Shown: piece after piece, positions 8,240-14,745 of the stretch
Position numbering within the stretch: position 1 is the first letter of the stretch
Layout: the number at the start of each line of letters is the position of its first letter
From: Cyanobacteria bacterium HKST-UBA02
GTDB lineage: Bacteria > Cyanobacteriota > Vampirovibrionia > Obscuribacterales > Obscuribacteraceae
Reading direction: 5' to 3'
Assembly (NCBI GenBank): GCA_020431945.1
Contig: JAGQHH010000221.1
Span: forward strand, 1-14,745
DNA length: 14,745 nt
The notes under the pieces: model-generated
Databases searched by the model: none
What the model saw: only the letters and a program-made list of their open reading frames with translations
What the model was told of the DNA's origin: nothing
Position numbers and translations under genes: made by a program

Positions 8240-11200
8240 CTTTGAAAAAGCGCGCGATACTCGTCTTCAGGTTATTGATCACGACATAGATGACCGGGAC
8301 GACAAGAAGGCTCATAACAGTAGCCACTGTCATCCCTCCGCATACCGCCGTACCCAGCGAATTGCGGCTGGCCGAGCCGGCACCGGTGGCGAAGACCAGG
8401 GGAAGAATACCGATGATGAAAGCCAGGGCCGTCATCAGGATCGGTCTCAGACGCAGGACCGAGGCTTTGATCACGGCGTGGACCATGGGCATGCCGGCAC
8501 TGTCCCTCAGATGGTTGGCGAACTCGACGATCAGAATGGCGTTCTTGCTTGCCATGCCGATAAGCATCACCAGTCCAATCTGACAGAAGATATCATTCTC
8601 GAGCCCGCGCATGAGCTGGAAAGAGAAAGCGCCCAGCACCGCCAGCGGCACCGACAACATGATGATCAGGGGATCGACATAGCTCTCGTACTGCGCCGAG
8701 AGAACCAGATAGACGAAGACAATCCCCAGCAGGAAGATGAATATGGCGCTCGAGCCGGCCTGGATCTCTTCCAGCGAGATTCCCGACCACTCGTAGGTCA
8801 TGCCTGCCGGCAGGAGACCGGTAGCGAGATTCTCCATGGCTTTGATCCCCTCGCCGGAGCTTCTGCCCGGCGCCGGGTTGCCGTTTATCTCGGCGCTCCG
8901 GAAGAGATTGTAGTGAGAAATCACCTGGGCGGTAAGGTCGAAATTCTCGTCGATGAGGTTTTTCATGGAGACCATGGACCCGTCCCGGGAGCGGACATAA
9001 TACTCGAAGAGATCCCTGGGCTTGGTGCGGAAGGCATCCCCTGCCTGAACATAGACTCGATAGGTCTTGTTGAGAAAGTCGAAGTCGTTTATATAGGCAG
9101 AGCCGGAGAGGGTCTGGAGCGTGTCGAGGACATCGCCGATATCGACATTGAGCCGCTCGGCCTCGTCTCTTCTCACTGCCAGCTTGAGCTGGGGCGTATT
9201 GGCGCTGAAACTGGTGAAGAGCCCCTGCAGATCCCCGGATGAATTGCCTTTTTTAATCAGTTGACCGGCCATATTGTTGAGATCCTGGATGTCGGTACCC
9301 AGCAAATCCTGCAACTCGAAGACGAAACCACCGAAACTGCCGAGCCCTTCGATGGCAGGCGGCAGGAAAGGCACCACCGAAGCACCGGTGATTCCCGCAA
9401 GGGGCTTGCGCAGGCGTTTGAGCACGCCCTTCACGGTTTTCTCAGGAGCCTTGCGCTCGTCCCAGTGCTTCAGGGTGGTGAACATGATACCGAGATTGGG
9501 ACCATTGCCCTGGAATCCGAAGCCACCAAGACCGGTGACGGATTCGACCTCGGGAAGCTTTCTCTGAATCGCGGCAGCCTGATCGATGATGCCGGTGGTG
9601 TACTCGAGAGAAGTGCCCTCCGGGGCTCTTATCATGGTGTAGAAATAGCCCTGGTCTTCATCTGGCACGAAAGCTGTGGGCAGAATCTTAGAAATCCACC
9701 AGGTCAGTCCCAGGCAGCAGGCGAAAACAATCAGCACAATCGGCGTGAAACGAATACATTTCACCAGGACATGCTTATATCCCCTGGTCACCCAGTTGAT
9801 GAAGTCATTGATTTTACGGAAGAGGATGAACTGCCGGGCTCGGTCCTCGGGCCGCAGCCAGAGCGCACATAGAGGCGGGCTCAGAGTGAAAGCATTGATC
9901 ATCGAGAGGCCTACCGAAAAGCTTATGGTGATGGCGAATTGCTTGTAGAGCTGCCCGGTGGTGCCGGGGAAAAACGCCACCGGCACGAACACCGCGAAAA
10001 GCACCAGGGTGGTTGCCACCACCGCCCCGGATATCTCGCGCATGGCGGCAAAAGCCGCGCTCATCGGGCTCATGCCCTCCTCGTCGATGAGACGTTTGAT
10101 GTTCTCCACCACAACAATCGCATCATCCACCACCAGCCCTGTCGCAAGGGTAAGGCCGAACATGGTGAGAGTGTTGATGGAGAAACCCAGCATCTTCATG
10201 AACACGAAAGTGCCCACCAGAGACACCGGTATCGCGATGGAGGGGACCAGGGTGCTGCGCCAGTCCTGAAGGAAGAAGAAGATCACCACGATCACCAGGA
10301 AGATGGCCTCGATGAGTGTGTGAACAACTTCTTTGATCGACTCTTTGACGGCTTCTGTAGTATCGAGGGCGACATCGACTTTGAGACCGGGCGGAAAGTG
10401 CTTTTCGAGCCTGGCAAGCTCGGCGCTGACTGCATCTGAAACCTGCACGGCATTGCCGCCGGGTCTCAGATAGACGACCACCACCACGGCTTTTTTGCCG
10501 TTATAAGTACCGTTGGTGTCATAGCTCTCGGCGCCCAGGTTGACGGTGCCGACATCTTTGAGCTTCACCAGGGCGCCCTCATCCGAGCGCGCGATAACCA
10601 TCTCGGCGAACTGCTCCGGCTCCACCAGACGGCCGATGGCCCGCAAGTTGATCTGGTACATCTGTCCCGGAGGAGCCGGGGCTCGTCCCAGATCCCCTGC
10701 TCCCACCTGCTTGTTCTGTCTCTGAATCGCCCTCGATACGTCCAGAGGCGTGAGCTTGTACTGGGCGAGCTTCTTTGGATCGAGCCAGACCCGCATGGCA
10801 TATTTGCGCTCACCGACGATACTTACGTCACCGACGCTGGGCAGCCGTTTGAAAGAATCTTTCAGATAGAGGTCCACATAGTTGGATATGAACTCGCTGG
10901 AATATTCGCCCCCCTCGGCATAAACACCGAGGACCATGACTATGGAGGTGGAAACTTTCTTTATGCTCGTCCCGGTCTTTTTCACGTCCTCAGGGAGTTT
11001 GCCCGAGACCGCCGCCACCCTTGTCTGAACGTCCACCGATGCCAGATCGACATCGCGCTCCAGATCGAAAGTGCAGACGATTTTGCTCCTCCCGTCATTG
11101 GCGCTCTGGGACTGGATATACTTGAGGCTGTCTACACCGTTGATCTCGCGCTCCAGGAGCTGCGTCACCGAAGACTCCACCTGCTCGGCATTGGCACCGA

Positions 11201-11351
11201 TATAAGTGGACTCGATGCTCACCTGCGGTGGCGCAATCTGGGGATACTGGGCGATAGGCAGATTGGGTATGACTATTCCGCCTATCAGCACCATGATTAT
11301 GGCAATCACGGTGGCGAATACCGGTCGTTTGATGAAGAAGTCCGAGAACAA
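8220..11351 (-). CDS. HAE1-type RND efflux pump, inner-membrane subunit (AcrB/MexB-like)
   Basis: This is a proton-driven drug exporter of 1043 aa, close to the 1049 aa of AcrB, with the usual two halves of six helices and large periplasmic loops. The opening FIKRPVFATVIAIIM and PIAQYPQIAPP are hallmark HAE1 sequences. The proton-relay residues are present: D409 and D410 in GLVVDDAIVVVEN and K936 in MASKNAILIVEF, with the following arginine in RLRPILMTALAF. The double aspartate separates it from heavy-metal RND pumps. The start is a TTG at 11351-11349, supported by a GAGG site 7 nt upstream and by the exact family N-terminus. It lies 14 bp after the fusion-protein gene, the usual operon partner. 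Its last 20 bp overlap the convergent TolC-like gene, which probably supplies the outer-membrane channel. The substrate is unknown. Confidence 0.96.
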   Translation of the reverse strand: MFSDFFIKRPVFATVIAIIMVLIGGIVIPNLPIAQYPQIAPPQVSIESTYIGANAEQVESSVTQLLEREINGVDSLKYIQSQSANDGRSKIVCTFDLERDVDLASVDVQTRVAAVSGKLPEDVKKTGTSIKKVSTSIVMVLGVYAEGGEYSSEFISNYVDLYLKDSFKRLPSVGDVSIVGERKYAMRVWLDPKKLAQYKLTPLDVSRAIQRQNKQVGAGDLGRAPAPPGQMYQINLRAIGRLVEPEQFAEMVIARSDEGALVKLKDVGTVNLGAESYDTNGTYNGKKAVVVVVYLRPGGNAVQVSDAVSAELARLEKHFPPGLKVDVALDTTEAVKESIKEVVHTLIEAIFLVIVVIFFFLQDWRSTLVPSIAIPVSLVGTFVFMKMLGFSINTLTMFGLTLATGLVVDDAIVVVENIKRLIDEEGMSPMSAAFAAMREISGAVVATTLVLFAVFVPVAFFPGTTGQLYKQFAITISFSVGLSMINAFTLSPPLCALWLRPEDRARQFILFRKINDFINWVTRGYKHVLVKCIRFTPIVLIVFACCLGLTWWISKILPTAFVPDEDQGYFYTMIRAPEGTSLEYTTGIIDQAAAIQRKLPEVESVTGLGGFGFQGNGPNLGIMFTTLKHWDERKAPEKTVKGVLKRLRKPLAGITGASVVPFLPPAIEGLGSFGGFVFELQDLLGTDIQDLNNMAGQLIKKGNSSGDLQGLFTSFSANTPQLKLAVRRDEAERLNVDIGDVLDTLQTLSGSAYINDFDFLNKTYRVYVQAGDAFRTKPRDLFEYYVRSRDGSMVSMKNLIDENFDLTAQVISHYNLFRSAEINGNPAPGRSSGEGIKAMENLATGLLPAGMTYEWSGISLEEIQAGSSAIFIFLLGIVFVYLVLSAQYESYVDPLIIMLSVPLAVLGAFSFQLMRGLENDIFCQIGLVMLIGMASKNAILIVEFANHLRDSAGMPMVHAVIKASVLRLRPILMTALAFIIGILPLVFATGAGSASRNSLGTAVCGGMTVATVMSLLVVPVIYVVINNLKTSIARFFKATAAKS

Positions 11352-11358
11352 AGTCGAT

Positions 11359-11362
11359 CCTC
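11359..11362 (-). promoter_or_regulatory. Ribosome binding site fixing the TTG start of the RND gene
   Basis: On the - strand GAGG lies 7 nt before the TTG at 11351 and 3 nt after the fusion-protein stop codon. No ATG or GTG is close by in frame, and the protein read from this TTG begins exactly as HAE1 pumps do (FSDFFIKRPVF). The site therefore supports TTG as the real initiation codon. Confidence 0.7.
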
Positions 11363-11365
11363 GCT

Positions 11366-12580
11366 CTATGACTTCGTGACGATGGGAGCGCCGTCAGAGA
11401 GGTTCTGTACACCGGATACGATGAGCTCCTCCCCGGCAGCCAGTCCGGTCTCGACCAGGACTCCGTTGCCGCTTTGCAGCTGTCCTAGCTTCACCGGCTT
11501 CTGCCTGGCGACGGCATTACCCTTATCGTCCTTCTGAGCGACATAGACGAAGGGCTGGCCGCCGACTATGGCCAGGCAGCGAGTCGGCACCACTATCCCC
11601 CGACTGCGCCCCCAGACAACCCGGGCCGTGACATTCTGCTCCGGACGCAGGATGTTGTCCTGATTCTCATAGAGAGATTTGACCAGCACCGACTGAGTGC
11701 TGGTATCTACCGTGGGCGACACATAGAAAACACTGGACATGCCGATCACCTTGCTCTCTTCGTCCAGTAGCTCCACGGTGGTGCCATGATGGACCTTTTT
11801 AGCCTCGTCCTTGGGCACCTGAATATAAGCCTCCAGAGGCTTTCTCTGGCTGACACTGGTGATCTCGGAGGCGGGCGTGACATAGTCCCCGATCTTCACC
11901 GGGATATTACCGACGGTGCCTGCAAAGGGAGCCTTGATGACATGATACTCGAGCTCCTCCTCCTGCACTTTGACGTCTGATTTGGACTGATTCATCTGAC
12001 GCTCCGCTGCTTTCACGGCAGCAAGCTGGGCGCTTATCTGGGCCTCCAGGGACTCGGCGTCCGAACGCTTCACCTTGAGAGCCCGCTCTTTCTCTTCCTG
12101 TCTCTCCTTCGAAACAGCGCCCCGATTGAGAAGGTTGGTGTAACGGGTGAATTCTTTCTCGGCGAATTCGACATTGGCCTCGCTGCCGGCTCTCTGAGCC
12201 TCGAGGGCTTTGAGCTTGCGCATCTGCGCATAATATTCCGCCTGGGCCGACTCGAACCCTGCTTCCTTGCTTGCCACGCTCGCCTGCACCTGGAAAGGAT
12301 CGATCTCGATAAGGGGCTGACCTGCCTTCACCACCTGCTCCGGGTCCACCATAATCTTGATTACATGACCATCGACCTTGGGTCTGAGCACCACTGTCTT
12401 GCGCGAGTCCATTCGTGCCACATAGGTGGAGGAGTCGACCACCGGCACCGCCTGGACCTGCTCCACTTCCACGGGAAATGCCTTCGGTCCCTCGACTTTT
12501 GGAGCCTCTTTGCTGCAAGAGACAAGGAGAAGAGAGATAGCGAAAGTTGAGCAGAGGAATCTTCTATGAGCTCTCATCAT
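11366..12580 (-). CDS. RND membrane-fusion (periplasmic adaptor) lipoprotein
   Basis: This 404-aa protein is an AcrA/MexA-type adaptor that bridges an RND pump to a TolC-like channel. It begins with a lipoprotein signal and lipobox LVSC, so the mature N-terminus is the lipidated C22. A first lipoyl half-motif at about 65-96 (VDGHVIKI, then VVKAGQPLIEID) is followed by a long alpha-helical hairpin (about 100-212, rich in Ala, Glu, Lys and Gln) and the second lipoyl half (VIKAPFAGTVG, about 215-245). Beta-barrel and membrane-proximal regions close the protein. The start codon at 12580 overlaps the PII-like stop as ATGA, and a second in-frame ATG follows directly. A weak AGG lies upstream, so coupling to PII-like translation is likely. 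The RND gene follows after 14 bp. Confidence 0.95.
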   Translation of the reverse strand: MMRAHRRFLCSTFAISLLLVSCSKEAPKVEGPKAFPVEVEQVQAVPVVDSSTYVARMDSRKTVVLRPKVDGHVIKIMVDPEQVVKAGQPLIEIDPFQVQASVASKEAGFESAQAEYYAQMRKLKALEAQRAGSEANVEFAEKEFTRYTNLLNRGAVSKERQEEKERALKVKRSDAESLEAQISAQLAAVKAAERQMNQSKSDVKVQEEELEYHVIKAPFAGTVGNIPVKIGDYVTPASEITSVSQRKPLEAYIQVPKDEAKKVHHGTTVELLDEESKVIGMSSVFYVSPTVDTSTQSVLVKSLYENQDNILRPEQNVTARVVWGRSRGIVVPTRCLAIVGGQPFVYVAQKDDKGNAVARQKPVKLGQLQSGNGVLVETGLAAGEELIVSGVQNLSDGAPIVTKS

Positions 12581-12888
12581 GATGACCTGGGGATTCTTAT
12601 AGCTTCGTCGAGATCCGAGATGAACATCATGCCCCCGGAATCTTTGCCTGGTTTGGAAAGAGCTTCTTTGACCATTTCAACGATGGGCTGGAGTTCATCG
12701 GGGTTGACTGCCACCTCGATCTTGGCTCTCGGATTGAGCCTGCCGAACAGGTCGACATCGGCAGCCAGATGCTCGCTGCCGAAACCTTCTACTTTGGAAA
12801 CCGTCACCCCCGACACCCGGGCTCTTCTCAGAGCGCTGGCCAGCCTCGAAACAGCCGTCGGGCGAACAATCACTGTGATCAGTTTCAT
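12577..12888 (-). CDS. Divergent PII-like signalling protein associated with RND efflux
   Basis: The 103-aa protein aligns without gaps to GlnB over residues 1-37, including P10, G27, T29, V30 and GFG at 35-37. The KIE strand (56-58) and the C-terminal IRI (97-99) are also kept. By comparison with E. coli GlnB the T-loop is about 4 residues shorter and has no tyrosine, so the uridylylation site Tyr51 is missing. Gln39 is replaced by Glu. The B-loop keeps GK but reads GKDSGGMMF, losing the lysine equivalent to Lys90, and Arg103 is replaced by Pro. Canonical ATP/2-oxoglutarate sensing is therefore doubtful. The start at 12888 has AGGA 5 nt upstream. The gene shares ATGA with the fusion-protein gene, which points to a role in controlling the pump or sensing a ligand for it. 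PII-like proteins linked to metal-efflux genes (PII-NG) are the closest described class I know of. Confidence 0.82.
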   Translation of the reverse strand: MKLITVIVRPTAVSRLASALRRARVSGVTVSKVEGFGSEHLAADVDLFGRLNPRAKIEVAVNPDELQPIVEMVKEALSKPGKDSGGMMFISDLDEAIRIPRSS

Positions 12889-12898
12889 CTAGATCCTG

Positions 12899-13516
12899 TC
12901 AGTCTTCGTACTCCAGACCTGTCTGGCTGGTGCGTGCCGTGCCCAGATAGCCGAGTTTGTCATTGGTGATCTCGAAAGCGCCGGACATGGTCTTTTTCAA
13001 GGTGGTGACCGTCTTGTCCGGTCGGTAGATCTTCACCTGCCCGCTCGAATCACGCTCGAGGCGACCCTGGACACCGTTGGGATATTTGACGATGAAACTG
13101 GTGGGACCGTCGGGAATCACCACAGTGCCATCGAATACGCTGCCATTGGCCCGGAAGCTGCGATCGGGATAGCGAACGATCTCGCAGGTGGAGCCGTCGG
13201 TATACATTATGTGGAGGATGGTGGCTTTCTTGTCCAGAGGCGGGCCGCTCTTCTCGTAAGGATCGATGTCCTGCACCGAGAGAAACATGAAGAGGTCCTT
13301 GGCCAGATACTCGCCGGACTTGCCCAGCTCTTTGCCCAGGCCTTTCATGAACTTGCGCACCGGCTTCTTCTTCTTCGGCTGGGAGCCTTCTTCGGTAAGA
13401 CCCAGGGGATCCGGCCCGGTATCGAGCTCAGCCATATACTTCTTCGTTTCCTCGGCAAACGCGGAGGAAGCCGTCAATGCAGTAATGCAGGCGGCTATGA
13501 GAAGCTTACGTTTCAC
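12899..13516 (-). CDS. Small exported protein with beta-hairpin-like repeats, function unknown
   Basis: The 205-aa product starts with a clear signal peptide (MKRKLLIAACITALTASSAFA, cleavage before EET), then a Lys-rich segment (PKKKKPVRKFMKG). The C-terminal half, from about residue 100, carries recurring short motifs of the type aromatic-Pro-Asp/Asn-Gly: YTDGS, YPDRS, IPDGP, YPNGV and YRPDK. They are spaced about 12-20 residues apart, as in beta-hairpin repeat proteins. I do not recognise the family and propose no activity. The start is a GTG with an AGAGGAG ribosome site 7 nt upstream. The gene lies 12 bp after the acidic-repeat gene and 10 bp before the PII-like gene, so it is almost certainly in the efflux operon and probably acts in the periplasm or at the outer membrane. 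Confidence 0.8.
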   Translation of the reverse strand: MKRKLLIAACITALTASSAFAEETKKYMAELDTGPDPLGLTEEGSQPKKKKPVRKFMKGLGKELGKSGEYLAKDLFMFLSVQDIDPYEKSGPPLDKKATILHIMYTDGSTCEIVRYPDRSFRANGSVFDGTVVIPDGPTSFIVKYPNGVQGRLERDSSGQVKIYRPDKTVTTLKKTMSGAFEITNDKLGYLGTARTSQTGLEYED

Positions 13517-13523
13517 TTGCTTT

Positions 13524-13530
13524 CTCCTCT
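13524..13530 (-). promoter_or_regulatory. Strong Shine-Dalgarno site fixing a GTG start
   Basis: AGAGGAG on the - strand lies 7 nt before the GTG at 13516-13514 and overlaps the TAG stop of the preceding gene (13531-13529). It supports GTG as the start of the exported protein at 12899-13516. The close spacing points to one transcript for both genes. Confidence 0.75.
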
Positions 13531-14745
13531 ACTTCTTCTTGCTCTTCTTGAGCTTGAAGATACCTTTCTTCTCGGCCTTCTCGAGACGCTGGTCATCGAC
13601 ATCACCGGAGATCTTGGCGGAAGCGCCCGGCATCAACTGAGCCTCGGTGAGAACCTCACCGGTGAACTCCTGATGAAGCTCGACGAGGAACTCGTCACCG
13701 GGTCTGATCAGGGCTTCCTGTCCTCTGGTAACGGTGTCTTCGATGATCCAGGATCCCGGAATACCACTCAGGAACCCCCAGGCAAAACCTTTGATCCGGC
13801 GGTGGGGCTCATTGGTTCCCACCGGGCGCATGAATGCGAAACTGGGATTGACGGCTCCCATGACGCCGAGGGCGACCGGCATGGCACCAAAGCTGAAGAC
13901 TCCGGCCGGAGCGAGGGCGGCGTTGAGACCGATACGAACGGCTTTGTAGCGAAGCTGCTGGCCCCAGGGACCGGTGATCTGACCATCATGGTTGACCCCG
14001 AGCAGACGGCCTTCGGCCTTGTTCTTGACGATACGATCCTTTCTCGCCGGTTTTGCATTCGGAGCGATATGCTCGTTTTTCTCGTTGATGATCTCATCGA
14101 ACATGATGCCCACGCAGCCGGAGTTGCGATACCACCGGTGGGGACTTACAAGCGAGTGCAGAACCGTTCTGGCAGGCATGTTGTAATCGATATGACCGGT
14201 CACCAGGCTGCCCTTTTTGGCAATCAGCCGATCGCCGATCTTCAAGTCATATTTGAGACGAGCTTGAAGCACGTCGCCCCTCTTGGAGGTCTTCGAGGAA
14301 ATCTGCGAGACCATCACCACCGGGAACTGCGCACCGGTCTTGATGCGGGTCCTGGCGTCGTCGGTGGGAAGGTCCTCATAAGCGATGGTTTCCTCGACAA
14401 TTGCCGCTTCGTCATTGTCGATCACGATTACTTCGACGGCATCCTTCTCGACATAGCCTTCCTCGAGGAAAGCCAGCTCGTCGCCTTCTTCGGCACCACC
14501 TGTGGCACCGGACTCTTCAGGCTTGCTCTCGGCTACTGCCGGTTCTTCTTTCGATTCTTCTGTTTTCGCTTCAGCAGTCTCGGGAGCTGTCTCTTCGGGC
14601 TTGCTTTCAGCTACTGCCGCTTCTTCTTTCGACTCTTCTGTTTTCGCTTCAGCAGTCTCGGGAGCTGCTTCTTCGGGCTTGCTCTCGGCTACTGCCGCTT
14701 CTTCTTTCGATTCTTCTGTTTTCGCTTCAGCAGTCTCGGGAGCTG
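13529..14745 (-). CDS. Acidic tandem-repeat protein with a C-terminal beta-rich domain (5' end outside the window)
   Basis: The frame is open from the TAG at 13531-13529 through the window edge, so at least 404 residues are present and the start is missing. A GTG at 14425 could begin a shorter ORF, but the repeats continue upstream in frame without a stop. The N-terminal visible part is three copies of a 26-residue repeat rich in Glu, Ala, Lys and Pro (about 78 residues), then another acidic linker. The remainder is folded: a segment reading TGAQFPVVMVSQIS, RGDVLQARL, KKGSLVTGHI resembles the start of VirB10/TrbI-like and other envelope beta domains. A Gly/Ala-rich hydrophobic stretch follows, then PGDEFLVEL and a Lys-rich tail. 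The disordered acidic region may span the periplasm or bind cations. Function is not recognised. The next gene starts 12 bp downstream. Confidence 0.8.
   Translation of the reverse strand, partial: APETAEAKTEESKEEAAVAESKPEEAAPETAEAKTEESKEEAAVAESKPEETAPETAEAKTEESKEEPAVAESKPEESGATGGAEEGDELAFLEEGYVEKDAVEVIVIDNDEAAIVEETIAYEDLPTDDARTRIKTGAQFPVVMVSQISSKTSKRGDVLQARLKYDLKIGDRLIAKKGSLVTGHIDYNMPARTVLHSLVSPHRWYRNSGCVGIMFDEIINEKNEHIAPNAKPARKDRIVKNKAEGRLLGVNHDGQITGPWGQQLRYKAVRIGLNAALAPAGVFSFGAMPVALGVMGAVNPSFAFMRPVGTNEPHRRIKGFAWGFLSGIPGSWIIEDTVTRGQEALIRPGDEFLVELHQEFTGEVLTEAQLMPGASAKISGDVDDQRLEKAEKKGIFKLKKSKKK
14512..14745 (-). repeat. Three tandem 78-bp coding repeats
   Basis: Units at 14512-14589, 14590-14667 and 14668-14745 each encode 26 residues of the pattern PETAEAKTEESKEE, then AVAESKPEE with small variations. 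By eye any two units differ at only 4-6 of 78 bases. The changes include silent ones and Ala/Thr/Ser and Ala/Pro replacements. The array probably continues past the window edge. The near-identity points to recent duplication, and copy number could vary between strains. Confidence 0.93.

Noticed and set aside
8214..9242. A 342-codon + strand open frame opposite the RND gene
   Set aside because: It is antisense to a clearly conserved HAE1 pump. Its translation is rich in His, Asp, Gln and Arg with no domain, the usual product of GC-rich third positions.
14425..14425. The GTG at 14425 as the true start of the acidic-repeat protein
   Set aside because: The same frame stays open for at least 320 bp upstream through well-formed in-frame repeats, so the GTG is more likely an internal valine codon.
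14512..14745. A possible CRISPR array
   Set aside because: The 78-bp units are directly tandem with no unique spacers, stay in frame with the acidic protein and lack stops.

Overview
The window comes from a diderm (Gram-negative type) bacterium. It carries an apolipoprotein N-acyltransferase, an LptF/LptG-type lipopolysaccharide-export permease, a TolC-like outer-membrane channel, an RND inner-membrane pump and a lipoprotein membrane-fusion protein, all of which presuppose an outer membrane. Base composition is moderately GC-rich by eye, with GC-rich third positions that leave many long antisense shadow ORFs. Genes are packed tightly, with several overlaps. I see no tRNA, rRNA, insertion sequence, CRISPR array or phage gene, so this looks like ordinary chromosome. 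The phylum cannot be settled from the sequence alone.

Layout. Positions 1-102 hold the last 33 codons of an unrecognised + strand gene, closed by a strong intrinsic terminator (123-150). An AT-rich gap with a candidate promoter (169-197) leads into a + strand envelope cluster. This comprises a GT-C-type membrane glycosyltransferase (251-2071), lnt (2055-3686, overlapping by 17 bp) and an LptF/LptG permease (3689-4795). Facing it on the - strand, and overlapping its end by 48 bp, is an exported protein that joins a TPR-like region to an alpha/beta hydrolase (4748-6499). Divergent from that, with 18 bp between the starts, is a TolC-family outer-membrane protein (6518-8239, +). Its end overlaps by 20 bp the end of a long - strand operon.

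That operon reads from right to left: an acidic-repeat protein entering from beyond the window (13529-14745, partial), a small exported beta-hairpin-rich protein (12899-13516), a divergent PII-like protein (12577-12888), a lipoprotein membrane-fusion subunit (11366-12580) and an HAE1-type RND pump (8220-11351). Gaps are 12, 10, -4 and 14 nt, so co-transcription is very likely. The PII-like gene shares an ATGA stop/start with the fusion-protein gene.

How they fit together: the pump, the fusion protein and the TolC-like channel should form one tripartite efflux complex even though the channel is encoded on the opposite strand. The fusion protein is a predicted lipoprotein, so it would be a substrate of the Lnt encoded nearby. 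The most unusual part is the PII-like protein, which has lost the canonical uridylylation tyrosine and key ATP-contact residues and is coupled to a drug-type (HAE1) rather than a metal-type pump. Upstream of it are two exported proteins of unknown function, one with near-identical 78-bp tandem repeats.
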